A stretch of 10,950 nt of DNA from Hemicentrotus pulcherrimus (lineage: Eukaryota > Echinodermata > Echinoidea > Camarodonta > Strongylocentrotidae): assembly GCA_003118195.1 (NCBI GenBank), contig BEXV01002965.1, positions 1 to 10,950 on the forward strand, read 5' to 3'. A program made the position numbers and the translations under genes. Positions 1 to 6,825 of the stretch are shown here, piece by piece (position 1 is the first letter of the stretch; each line of letters begins with the position of its first letter). The notes under the pieces are model-generated. The model saw nothing but the letters and a program-made list of their open reading frames with translations, was not told the DNA's origin and did no database searches.

Positions 1-568
1 ACAGTAAGAGAAGAAAAAAATCCCTCGATTGACAACAGAGAAACGAAAGAAAGAAACAAGAAATGTAAATTTACATTTGTAATAACCCTAAAAGTTCAAC
101 TAATCTGCAATCTATCTCTGTAAAGATCCTATTTGTCTGAATTCTCCACTTTTTCACTAACAATTAACAAGTTACACAAGTAAATTCTGATAAACTTCCA
201 TGATGGTCTTAGTTAAGACAATTTACTATGATCCAAGCTGGTACTTGGGCGTCCTACATGTACATGTATATAGCGGGTAAGCCTTTTGCTCGCAAGCCAC
301 TAAATTCTTCAACATTAAACAGTTTAACTTTTTAAAATCCAATTTATCCAAATCTATATAATAAACAAAATAAATCTAATTTTAAAGGGAAAAAAAAAAT
401 CCTAAGACAAGAAAAAAAAAAATCCTAAGAGAAGAGGCATAAATATTCACTTCTGAATGACAAACGCCTATAAACTAAAACAACAACAACAACGATAACC
501 TAACATGTTTCCAAAATAATTTCTCTCTTGCTACAGAATATAATGTGGATGGTCTTATATAGTCTTAC
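1..568 (-). other. UGDH intron, 5' part (non-coding, AT-rich)
   Basis: This is the beginning of the intron downstream of the second UGDH coding exon, read on the minus strand from the GT donor at 568-567. It is AT-rich and I see no exon, RNA gene or full transposon in it. It holds a TACATG-type repeat (255-270), a duplicated A-rich unit (389-434) and a short CAA microsatellite near 479-494. The next UGDH exon would lie beyond the low-coordinate edge of the window. Confidence 0.7.
389..434. repeat. Two-copy A-rich tandem repeat
   Basis: Two adjacent units of about 22-24 bases, each a run of 10-11 A followed by TCCTAAGA, lie at 389-410 and 411-434. They look like a simple local duplication in intron sequence. 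No function is suggested. Confidence 0.7.
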
Positions 569-706
569 CTTGCCCAATCCAAATGTCTTTGTAGGAGTGT
601 TGACGGAAATGAATATGAGATCAGCCTCTTGGATTGCAGAATCAACATCGGTCGAGAAGAAAAGGTTTCTTCCCCTGCATTCTCTTACAACCTTCTCCAA
701 ACTTGG
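569..706 (-). CDS. UGDH: UDP-glucose 6-dehydrogenase, second coding exon
   Basis: UGDH oxidises UDP-glucose to UDP-glucuronate with two NAD+ in the cytosol, supplying precursor for glycosaminoglycans and glucuronidation. This exon is 138 bases, 46 codons, phase 0 at both ends. It follows an AG acceptor at 708-707 and ends in AAG before the donor GTAAGA at 568-563. It encodes a segment starting PSLEKVV and ending TKTFGLGK, with the family motifs LFFSTD, EADL and ISVNTPTK of the N-terminal NAD-binding (Rossmann) domain. It joins in frame to the exon ending LPIYE at 3178. Animal UGDH normally has PGL where this exon has PSL, so one residue differs from the family pattern. The assignment rests on strong recognisable similarity to animal UGDH. 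The short open frames overlapping it extend into intron and are not separate genes. Confidence 0.93.
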
Positions 707-962
707 CTATCATTCAAAAGGTAGGGAGTGAAGATACACCTTTACTAAATCTTTAGTTGTAAAAAACATGCAAACAGTAAAATATACATGTATACAAAAT
801 TTCAAGGTAAAATACAAAATACATTTATAAATGAATTCATCTTAAGGAGAATAAAAGGGGCCATCATGAAAAACCTTTTGAGGTTGATGGTCCCAAGAAT
901 TGGTACCAGTAAGTTATAACATCGATATTTTGGTGAAAGTGAAAGTGCTTATTTTATATGGA

Positions 963-1125
963 TACATGTACTGTATGCATGTACATGTATGTACATGTTT
1001 AGAATTTTTCTTACCGGTACCTATTTTTAAAAATTACTGTGACAATACGGTTTATTCTTAAGGTATAAAGCTTACAATCTTCAGAGGATTATTGATCAAT
1101 CTCTATACATGTACATGTACATGTA
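963..1125. repeat. TACATG/ACATGTAC short repeat clusters
   Basis: Self-complementary TACATG units recur at 963-999 and as an uninterrupted run at 1106-1125. A similar run lies at 255-270 and isolated copies occur elsewhere in the window. Such ACATGTA-rich low-complexity DNA is common in several marine invertebrate genomes, from general knowledge. It is most likely simple repeat and could form cruciforms or cause polymerase slippage. Confidence 0.75.
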
Positions 1126-1529
1126 GGCCTGTCTTTTAATTAGCTAAAAATTGCCAAATATCCCGCTATCTCAACTATTCCCATCGCAAATCATCCAGCT
1201 ACATGTAATTTGCGTCTTCATCAGCCAGAAGTTGCAATTAGCAGGATATTTGGTCGGGATTGTCATCTCAAGATATCTTGGGATAGTTTGCAAAATATCC
1301 AGCTATTTGTCCGGTGCGTCTTCACCAGATTCGCCCTTTGCGCGAACGCTAAGCAAAATATCTCAAGCTAATTTCTCAAGGTCGAGTTTCAAGTTTCGAG
1401 GTCGAATCTCGAGCTGATGAAGACGCGATCTTTAACTTCAGGATTATTTCCCAAATCAGAAATAGCGGGCTGTTTGGCAATCTCGAGATGATGAAGACGC
1501 GCCTAGTGACTCTTTAGATTGATCAATAA
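1089..1529. mobile_element. MITE-like non-coding element with short terminal inverted repeats
   Basis: The ends carry the same 14 bases in inverted orientation: TTATTGATCAATCT at 1089-1102 and its reverse complement at 1516-1529. The core of that motif is itself palindromic, so only the flanking two bases on each side prove the orientation. Inside, a 13-base motif close to GCGTCTTCATCAG occurs four times: forward at 1212-1224 and 1316-1328, inverted at 1414-1426 and 1488-1500. A second internal pair, near 1152-1171 and near 1460-1480 inverted, shares an ATTGCCAAA...CCCGCTAT pattern. This nested inverted structure with no ORF fits a MITE or fold-back repeat mobilised in trans. No clear target-site duplication was seen and the superfamily is not assigned. 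The small open frame at 1151-1417 lies within the repeat and shows no protein family features. Confidence 0.55.
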
Positions 1530-3177
1530 CATTGAACATTCTGAAAATGAGAAGATATAAACTTTATCTATCAAGAATAAATTGTATTGTCACGATCATT
1601 TTCATGAAAAGAGGTGAAGAAAGAAAAAAATCCATCTTTAAGGGCAACAAAGTAATTCAGCGGCACACCTAATTGTTTGTTTCAGATATTTTTGGAATTA
1701 TTTTCAAATGAATAAAAAAACATACATTCTGATGGCTTCATTAAGTTGTCAGTTTTTACATTAGTACCCTGAATAATGAACATTTTAAAGCTGCCCCATC
1801 TGCATACCTGTCAAGAAATGCACAAAAACATATGAAGGGTACCAGCATAATCAAAGCTCCATTACTGTACATTCTTGTCACTTTGATATGTCATGCCACG
1901 TTAGCAGGCTATCGACTTGGCACATTTGCTGGCATGCCACATTTACAAAAAGAATCTATAGACAATAGATAAACAGACCATGCACATAGAAAAGTAGGTT
2001 AATACATATTAGTTATACAATCCATGTATGCGCTTTACATGTACGACTGGTCTCAGCCTCATTTGTCCATAAGTGCCCCTTCTGATTGGCTATCCCTGGC
2101 TGCCATTTGCTCAACATTATAAGATATTAGTTCATGGAGAAAGCTTGCCATTTTTTTTATAATCTGATGATATCCCAGTCAAACGTTGATTTTGTAAAAA
2201 ATTTTAAGCATCATTAAAAAGTTAAGTTGTAGTACTTAAGTTTAAAAAGTTCTAGTACAAGTTGTACTAAAAAGTTTATCTGTTTTTCTATTGTATAAGG
2301 TAGGTGTATTCGTGTACCTACATGTATGCCTAATGTGCGTCACTTATGTGTCAAGTAAATATGAATATGAATAATATGAAAAGTGCGTCACCTGAATAGA
2401 GCATGACATACGTACACTGTATCAGGGTGTTTGGTACGATTTTGTATGGTCAACACCATTGCCTTACTAAATATGGGCCCTCTCTCACTTAAAATAAAAA
2501 CCGCTCGAGCGGTCAGCCAATGGGAGTGCGTTAAAGGTTAAGACCAGTTTTGGAAACGCCCCCCTCTCAAAAAATGAAATGGAAGCTCTTATTAGAATAT
2601 GTTTTGACTAAATATGTGATGATACAAATCTTGCCGGGAAACTGCCTCCTAATTGATATATTTGGTAAATTATTATATCTATTTGGACCTGATAGAAATC
2701 GCACACGTGTCACATAGTCCCATATACATCTTTCTGTGTACAGTGCTTGTAACCTGTAACTTTACCAAGACTGGGCAATCTTTCATATCATTTTGATGAT
2801 TCCAGAACATTGCAGTATACACCAATACTTACATGTAGATGATAAACCTTTTCTAATCAATTCGACAATCTTTCTCTCACAATGCAATCGCATGACCATA
2901 TAGTCTTTATCTTTACTTGCTTTACGCCGCCAAGTTCTACGTGCCATGATGCAATACCACAAGGCCTAGCGAATCCTACATAGTAATAAGTGGATAGAGT
3001 CTGTATTTAACATGCACACAGAATCATAAACAAATATATCAGATTTGAAAAATAGTTAATATCTTGTTCCTTGAAGATAAAGAGAACAGGCAAACATTAT
3101 TTCATTTGAATGATTTCCACATCAAGATTGAATTAAAAGATAATAAGAATGCTGTATTTTTTTAAGAATGAGCTTAC

Positions 3178-3342
3178 CTCATAGATGGGCAGCTTGAAAT
3201 CAGAGGAATTCCATGCATCTATCCGAGCTTGGCTGAGGTCGACGACAGTGACTGTGACCTCGGGACATTTGAGGGCAATCACCGAGCATGTGGGGCCTCC
3301 AACATACCCTGCCCCCATGCAACATATCTTCTTTATCACCAT
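3178..3342 (-). CDS. UGDH: UDP-glucose 6-dehydrogenase, first coding exon (copy 1)
   Basis: This exon encodes the N-terminal 55 residues of UGDH, starting MVIKKICC and ending LPIYE. It carries the NAD-binding Rossmann fingerprint GAGYVGG (residues 10-16), the conserved PTCSVIA segment and an acidic residue D35 in VTVVDLS, at the usual place for binding the NAD ribose. The exon begins at 3353, after an acceptor (pyrimidine tract, then CTACAG), so 11 untranslated bases precede the ATG at 3342-3340. That implies at least one upstream non-coding exon. The donor GTAAGC follows the GAG codon at 3180-3178, phase 0. In-frame codons upstream of this ATG read through the acceptor and belong to the intron, so the longer open frame starting at 3375 is not the real start. 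An identical exon lies at 10052-10216. Confidence 0.93.
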
Positions 3343-3353
3343 ATTATTTCTAT

Positions 3354-3718
3354 CTGTAGCAGGGAAAAGTAACAAAAGAAAAAAGAATGAAATAAATTTT
3401 CAAAAAAGTTAAATAAAACATCTTGTCACATATAACACACCTCAAGTTCATTATCACTGTAAAGGTGTTGTGGTCGAGTGGATAAGTCCCTGATAAAAGA
3501 TTAAGGCTCTGTGGGGAGAGTAGATTAGGGAGGCCAATGCCCGCGCGTAAGGCTTCTACGCCTATGGTTTGTGGGCCTGTGATTTGTGCGCTCGTTGTCC
3601 AAGGAAAAAATTGCCTGAAAGCAGAAAACAAAATAAAAATATCTATTCAATATAAAAAATAAAAACAACACAATTTTACACTCTTCAACATACCTATAAT
3701 CATGGATCTGTAACAGTC
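3354..3718. other. 5'UTR intron / upstream region with weak tRNA-like patch
   Basis: On the minus strand this is the intron leading to the acceptor of the first UGDH coding exon; the pyrimidine-rich tract lies directly above 3354. Around 3461-3600 the sequence is less AT-rich and contains TGGTCGAGTGG (3471-3481), which resembles the internal A box and D-arm of Ser/Leu-type tRNAs. I see no acceptable B box and no foldable tRNA, so at most this is a degraded tRNA-derived SINE head. The overlapping minus-strand open frame (3350-3631) has no recognisable features. Confidence 0.4.
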
Positions 3719-3905
3719 TTTTAACTTTCGCTGTGCATGAAATCTCATTCGTTCTAGTCTACGCCGAAGGCAAAATGATTATGAGGAAAAAACTGTGCGC
3801 GAGCTAGCTACACTTCGTAATGGCGCTATCACAGTTTTTCCTTCATCATTTTGCCTTCGGCGTAGACTAGAACAAATGAGATTTCATGCACAGCGAGAGT
3901 TAAAA
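3719..3905. mobile_element. Fold-back (hairpin) element, copy 1
   Basis: The left arm at 3719-3797 and the right arm at 3830-3905 are near-perfect reverse complements of about 76-79 bases, with only a few mismatches or one-base length differences. They are separated by a 32-base loop. The arms begin TTTTAACTTTCGCTG and end in the complementary CAGCGAGAGTTAAAA. No ORF is present. A structure that is almost entirely terminal inverted repeat is typical of short non-autonomous fold-back DNA elements or MITEs. Transcribed from either strand it would form a very stable hairpin RNA. The same element sits at 10593-10783, so it predates the split between the two copies of the larger repeat. Confidence 0.8.
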
Positions 3906-4293
3906 CACGGCTTGCAAGATTTTCAACATGGGTGTCGATTTTGACCCATGATTTCCTAAAAAGGGACCATTAAACGGATTATTTCAGTCAAGTTGGTAAG
4001 TGGAACCGATTTATTATAGCCTAGGCCTAATTTACCAAATAATAAAAAATAGGTAAAATGACATTTGGGGGGGATTTTCAGGGCATAGAAATATGGCCAT
4101 AAATGGCCATGGAGTTAGCAAGGGAATGCGTATAGACTAGTCATCTTCCGTCTCTAAAGAGAGAGCCGACCCTACCCCAATAAGAGGCTAACGAACCAAA
4201 GAGATGGAAAAATTCGGTCTAGTCTTAACCCATCCCAAGTTAGAGACTAGATCGTCTGAAAACTTCTGTTTTTTTTTTTAAAGTTTGGAATTC
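3906..4293. other. Unassigned sequence between fold-back element and LTR
   Basis: No gene is visible. Positions up to 4072 belong to the long direct repeat. From 4073 the sequence is unique in this window, with GGCCAT palindromes near 4093-4112, GTCTCTAA/TTAGAGAC inverted motifs between about 4150 and 4240, and a T run near 4270. It may hold a further decayed repeat, but I could not define its ends. Confidence 0.4.
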
Positions 4294-4673
4294 TATAGTG
4301 CCGGAGCGGGATAAATTATAAAGGGGAACGAATAACTATACTTAACTACTCAATAAACAATAAATATGAGGGTAGATCCTACCATAAACTGTGGCTTGAT
4401 AAATGCACTCGCAGAACACGGTGAGCTATCAGTCTCGAGAACACGTTGGCGAAGAGTGGAGCTCCACGTAGGTGTGACGTATAACCCGGAAGAGATCTGA
4501 GACCAGAAGGACCCCGCAGACGGCGATGTGGCTCGTATGCAGGTCCAGGTTCAATCTCCCCGAGACAGCCCACGGCTCAACCACGGAAACAATCCGCGAG
4601 AGCCATTAACTACTTGGCGTGCTAGTGCGTTTATATCCGCCCGAGCCATACTGGCTCGGGCTGAATCACTACA
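4294..4673 (-). repeat. Candidate 3' LTR
   Basis: On the minus strand the LTR would start TGTAGTGATTCAGCCC directly after a polypurine tract and end near CACTATA, an imperfect inverse of the start (TGTAGTG against CACTACA). That gives about 380 bases. A TATAAA box lies at 4635-4630 and a perfect 9-base-arm hairpin CCCGAGCCA/TGGCTCGGG at 4640-4660. The high-coordinate end (4673) is well placed by the PPT. The low-coordinate end is a guess because no second LTR is available for comparison and the target-site duplication cannot be checked. The two small open frames in it (4379-4573 minus, 4528-4710 plus) have no recognisable product. Confidence 0.6.
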
Positions 4674-4687
4674 TTATTCCCCACTTA
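4674..4687 (-). promoter_or_regulatory. Polypurine tract (plus-strand priming site of the retroelement)
   Basis: On the minus strand the sequence reads TAAGTGGGGAATAA immediately before the LTR start TGTAG. A G-rich purine run abutting a TG dinucleotide is the usual arrangement for plus-strand DNA priming in LTR retroelements. The position fits the orientation of the gag ORF. Confidence 0.65.
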
Positions 4688-5549
4688 ATGAGTTTAAAGC
4701 CCATCCCTAACTAAAACTAACTTAAATTACTCCCGTACCGCAGTGCGGGGTTACGCCGTTCCCGCTAGCGGATAGGTCAAAGACCTTTCTTGCTAGCACC
4801 GGTGAAGTTTTGGCCTTTCCAGGGGGTGGGCGCCCTTATCATACTTTAAGTAGTACTGTATTCCAAGGTTTGGTACGGGAAACTATAAATTCTATTTATG
4901 TCCACAGAGACCAAACAATCTCATAGGTCAAGATCGAGCACAGCGAAATGCACTGTAACCCAACAGTCGGTATAGGGAATATTATGTAAAGTACATGTAT
5001 ATGTATATAGAAACTGAGCAGTGCGCAGGAAAGGGGAAGAGCCAAACGGCTATATGACGACGGCCAAGACGGTGCATGAAGCATATAAAAACAGAATATA
5101 AACAGTAAATCCCGTAGCTATAACAGAACTAAAACACACCAGCAACATGAATGGAAGTTCCAGCTGGTCAATAGTACTGAGTCTCATGTAGCAGGAATGT
5201 ATAGCTAACATAGGTTAACATTATTCAAGTCGCGGAAAGACCCCCGGGATCAAGAATATCAAGAAAATTGAAATATACCGGTTAACCCTTACCGTGCCGA
5301 TGTCACGTGGTAGTGACCAAAAAATGAGAAGTTACACTGATTGGAACTATATGGTCTTATCAATAAATAATTTGGAATGATAAAAATTCCCTCAATTACA
5401 GAGGGGAAGTACAGAGTGAAAATAATTCTCATGATAAAGAATGACAAGAGTTTAGAATGACCATAATTTCCTCAATCACAGAGTGAAAATATGGCAACAA
5501 TAATAAAGTGACAATAATCCAGGCACGGGCGTAAGAGATGAACCGGGCA
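4688..5549 (-). other. Retroelement 3' non-coding region with repeat module copy A
   Basis: No intact reading frame or protein domain is recognisable here. It contains a module that recurs, diverged, at about 6010-6370. The clearest part is a 51-base stretch at 4907-4957 matching 6058-6108 at 43 of 51 positions. A 20-base stretch ATTATGTAAAGTACATGTAT at 4981-5000 matches 6033-6052 at 19 of 20. A segment at 5037-5075 with GAGCCAAACGGCT and ACGGTGCAT resembles 6243-6321. Positions 5106-5549 hold AT-rich unassigned DNA with degenerate direct repeats around TCAATTACAGAG (5394-5405) and TCAATCACAGAG (5473-5484). Confidence 0.6.
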
Positions 5550-5993
5550 TTAAAAGGAAGACAAGGACATCAAGGCATAATTACACATGCAATCCCAGAA
5601 TATAGTCTTCCGGCATTCTCCGTGGAGTACCTCATCACCGCCCTGAAAGACTGCCCCCTTAATTCGGGATACCAGTCGGCCAACATCCTCCAACAAGTAG
5701 GGGGTGCTGACCGACACTCCCGGGAACACGGGCAGGTACGGTGAATCAGTCTCCAAGAGGAGCCGAGGGGAGGGAATACTACGGACCATGTTTACTTGGT
5801 CCTGATTGAAGGAGAGGGCTAGGCCCGACACCCCAACATACACATTTTGAAACGCAGCCATCCAAGCATCCAATTCTTGGGCCTCACCGGTGAAGTTGTG
5901 GATGTGGATGTGCTGGTGACGCCCACAAAACTGCTTCAAAAGGTCCCTGAACTCCCCGTGCAGGTGATGGCCACACGGATCGCCCAGGGCTCA
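5550..5993 (-). pseudogene. TatD-family metal-dependent nuclease, C-terminal fragment
   Basis: TatD proteins are TIM-barrel metal-dependent hydrolases with DNase activity; animal relatives are annotated TATDN1-3. Counting codons from 5939 (a TTG codon read as residue 1; no ATG is available), the frame shows the metal-ligand region HNFTGE (H14), then ELDAWMAAF, NVYVGVSG, and RLLLETDSPYLP with the conserved acidic D65 of the ETDxP motif. A helical C-terminal region with STPYLLEDVGRLV and KTIFW ends the match. In the same frame upstream, GHHLHGEFRDLLKQF can be aligned to the family's preceding HCRD-type motif, but a TGA at 5993-5991 and further stops close the frame. The N-terminal half, including the first metal-binding HxH motif, is missing. 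The fragment therefore looks like a broken gene of about 145 codons, roughly the second half of a usual 260-300-residue domain. It is in the same orientation as the retroelement ORF and lies between two copies of a repeated module. Confidence 0.8.
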
Positions 5994-6825
5994 CAGCCGT
6001 CACCCGGGGACAAGCAATTCCATACGGGAAACATTATGTAAAATACATGTATAAAAAGAGACCGAACAATCCCACAGGTAAAAATAGAGCACAGTAAAAT
6101 GCACTGTATTCCAAAACCTGCTACGGAAAACAATTCCATAATTGAACGAGCAATCTTACACATGGAAGTATGGAAGTGCAAGTGATGAACATAAACGATG
6201 AATGGCAATGAACGGCAACGGCAATGAATGTGCAGAAAACGGGTAGAGCCAAATGGCTCCCCCATGGGCAATCCGGACGGTACAGCCAAACGGCTCCATA
6301 TGGCCAGTCCGGACGGTGCATACATGTACAGTATCAGAGGTGCATATAAGTGAAAACAATAAATAAGATCTACATTCTCTGAGCCACTTGGCAAGATCCT
6401 GATATCATTTCCGGGCACCCAGGCCACTAACACCATCAAGCAAAGCCAAAAGGCTCCTGTTGATCCCGAGGAATTACTCCTTCGGTCCCCAAAACATGAT
6501 CTTATTCAAACTTATCATTGGAACCCCAGTGTTATTTTGGAAATATCAAAAGATAGCCGTTTTTATGGCTTTTACGTCTCCCAGTGGAAGGAATGCTTCC
6601 TAGTCAGCTCTTAAAACGGAGCAGCTACTTCCGCATACCACCTGAAGAAAAAACTAGGATAATTAACTCAACTAACCGAAGTAGAAACTTTTCAGTTTCG
6701 TTTTATTGTTCTATTCAGTTTAAAAACATCAAGACTTAAAGTTCAGGAACCCATATGATTTACAATGAATTAAACAGTGTAAACAAAATTGAACCAAAAA
6801 ATGTGTTATCTTCCAAATAAAACGG
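5994..6825 (-). other. Retroelement region between gag-protease stop and TatD fragment, with repeat module copy B
   Basis: Minus-strand open frames here (for example 5936-6439) are rich in repeat-derived residues and show no domain. Repeat module copy B occupies about 6010-6370. It includes ATTATGTAAAATACATGTAT (6033-6052), the 51-base unit (6058-6108) and a two-unit tandem repeat of 37 and 36 bases (6243-6279 and 6280-6315) containing GAGCCAAATGGCT/CAGCCAAACGGCT and TCCGGACG. Positions 6371-6825 contain no recognisable reverse transcriptase, RNase H or integrase motif on either strand. Confidence 0.6.
6243..6315. repeat. Two-unit tandem repeat (37 + 36 bp)
   Basis: Units start GTAGAGCCAAATGGCTC and GTACAGCCAAACGGCTC, and both end in TCCGGACG. 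Each contains a short inverted motif AGCCA/TGGCT-type core. A single related unit lies at 5037-5075 in module copy A, so the doubling is specific to this copy. Confidence 0.75.

Larger units (their letters stand above)
707..3177 (-). other. UGDH intron between first and second coding exons
   Basis: This 2471-base phase 0 intron has donor GTAAGC (3177-3172) and an AG acceptor (708-707). It contains a MITE-like element (1089-1529), TACATG repeats and otherwise unassigned AT-rich sequence. From 2439 to 3177 it belongs to the segment that occurs again after the N at 9312. No convincing protein-coding ORF, tRNA or rRNA is visible. The small open frames inside it have no recognisable protein features. 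A palindrome CCGCTCGAGCGG (2501-2512) followed by a CCAAT-like motif is present, but nothing shows that it is regulatory. Confidence 0.85.
2439..4072. repeat. Long direct repeat, copy 1 (contains UGDH first coding exon)
   Basis: This segment recurs at 9313-10950 in the same orientation, offset by 6874 bases and later by 6878. Positions 2439-3520 appear identical to the second copy. After that I count substitutions at 3521, 3548, 3574, 3604, 3622, 3624, 3666, 3874 and 3974, a one-A length change near 3786 and a 5-base insertion in the second copy near 10694-10698. The second copy is cut by the window end, so the full repeat length is unknown. It contains the exon, the tRNA-like patch and the fold-back element. 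Confidence 0.95.

Noticed and set aside
1151..1417. 88-codon plus-strand ORF
   Set aside because: Falls entirely inside an inverted-repeat element and shows no protein features.
2501..2530. Palindrome plus CCAAT motif as a UGDH promoter
   Set aside because: It lies within an intron downstream of the start codon and no initiator or transcript evidence supports a promoter.
3133..3375. 80-codon minus-strand ORF starting [12 protein letters not shown]
   Set aside because: Its first 11 codons lie across the splice acceptor and its last codons beyond the donor; only 3178-3342 is the real UGDH coding part.
3350..3631. 93-codon minus-strand ORF (also at 10224-10505)
   Set aside because: No domain or recognisable composition; lies in intron and possible SINE sequence, and the two copies differ at several codons without sign of constraint.
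4120..4260. CTAGTC/GTCTCTAA inverted motifs as a further MITE
   Set aside because: Arms are short and interrupted, and no boundaries can be drawn.
4790..4815. ACCGGTGAAGTT shared with the TatD HNFTG codons at about 5886-5897
   Set aside because: A 12-base match with no further protein similarity around it; probably chance or a tiny remnant.
5936..6439. 167-codon minus-strand ORF
   Set aside because: Covers repeat module B and its tandem units; the sequence is low-complexity and matches no retroelement domain I know.
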